DNA of 5,544 nt, taken from Sphingomonadaceae bacterium (GTDB lineage: Bacteria; Pseudomonadota; Alphaproteobacteria; Sphingomonadales; Sphingomonadaceae). The position numbers were made by a program, and so were the translations under genes. The notes beneath the pieces are model-generated. The model had not been told where the DNA came from. It worked only from the letters and a program-made list of their open reading frames with translations, and did not search any database. Below, in pieces: positions 5,324 to 5,544 of the stretch (the stretch's first letter is position 1; the number at the start of each line of letters is the position of its first letter). The stretch is taken from positions 1 to 5,544 of the forward strand of contig JAGREF010000273.1 of the NCBI GenBank assembly GCA_020446665.1, in the 5' to 3' direction.

Positions 5324-5544
5324 ATGGCGATGCGGCATTTCCTCGACCTGTCGGATGCAGGTGGCCACGCCATTGCGGCCATGATCAATAATGCGCAGGA
5401 TCGCAAAGCGGCGCGGGTCAACTGGCCCAAGGGGCAGGCCGATACGGATGCTCCGCTGGCCGGTCACACTCTGGCTATGATCTTCGAGAAGAATTCAACC
5501 CGCACGCGGGTCAGCTTTGACATGGCCATGCGCCAGCTCGGCGG
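5324..5544 (+). CDS. argF: Ornithine carbamoyltransferase ArgF, N-terminal part (cut by window edge)
   Basis: Seventy-three codons and two bases are present before the window ends; the family is usually a little over 300 residues. The enzyme joins carbamoyl phosphate and ornithine to give citrulline in the cytoplasm, two steps from the ArgD product by way of acetylornithine deacetylation or transfer. The opening MRHFLDLSD (3-11) is typical of the family, and [13 protein letters not shown] (54-66) carries the S58-T59-R60-T61-R62 carbamoyl-phosphate loop. The same loop occurs in aspartate carbamoyltransferase, but there the pattern differs around it (usually FxxxSTRTRxSFE in a PyrB context), and the gene follows argD directly, so ArgF is favoured. 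Nothing suggests truncation other than the window edge. Confidence 0.93.
   Translation, partial: MAMRHFLDLSDAGGHAIAAMINNAQDRKAARVNWPKGQADTDAPLAGHTLAMIFEKNSTRTRVSFDMAMRQLG

Noticed and set aside
5186..5467. A 93-codon minus-strand open frame across the argD-argF junction
   Set aside because: It is antisense to two well-identified genes and covers their junction; no protein features support it.

Overview
This window reads like an ordinary stretch of a GC-rich alphaproteobacterial chromosome. An order such as Sphingomonadales is plausible, judging from the style of the AmtB, GlnK, double cold-shock and argD-argF proteins, but this is an inference from protein character and no search was run. 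All seven genes are of recognisable type or architecture. There are no RNA genes, insertion sequences, phage genes, CRISPR arrays or attachment sites that I can support.

Layout. (1) Positions 1-1160, plus strand, nitrogen assimilation: the C-terminal half of an AmtB ammonium transporter (cut by the left edge), then a 179-bp spacer with two strong hairpins, the second a clear intrinsic terminator, then a complete GlnK-type PII protein. (2) Positions 1183-2948, minus strand, convergent with glnK: a tight three-gene unit transcribed right to left, made of a DUF442/TIGR01244 phosphatase-or-sulfurtransferase-like protein, an unrecognised single-pass membrane protein, and a di-iron sterol desaturase/fatty acid hydroxylase family membrane enzyme. 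The last two genes overlap by 8 bp. (3) Positions 2949-3234: a divergent regulatory region holding an unusual 15-bp tandem repeat beside the ribosome binding site of the minus-strand unit, a pair of 7-bp direct repeats two helical turns apart, and a probable leader for the plus-strand gene. (4) Positions 3235-3984, plus strand: a 249-residue cold-shock protein with two cold-shock domains behind an 85-residue glycine/arginine-rich low-complexity arm. (5) Positions 4134 to the end, plus strand, arginine biosynthesis: complete argD followed 2 bp later by the start of argF, which runs off the right edge.

How the genes work together. AmtB and GlnK form the classic transporter/regulator pair: GlnK with the right nucleotide state plugs the AmtB trimer from the cytoplasm, and the conserved AmtB tail and GlnK T-loop needed for this are both present. 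ArgD and ArgF catalyse nearby steps of ornithine and citrulline formation and are almost certainly co-transcribed. The minus-strand trio is probably one transcript whose joint role is not known from the sequence.

I do not see a clearly new biological system. The points most worth a second look are the FGGGDR-type disordered arm on the double cold-shock protein, the hairpin with an all-pyrimidine loop after amtB, the tandem repeat at the DUF442 gene start, and the long hairpin that may lie in the argD leader.
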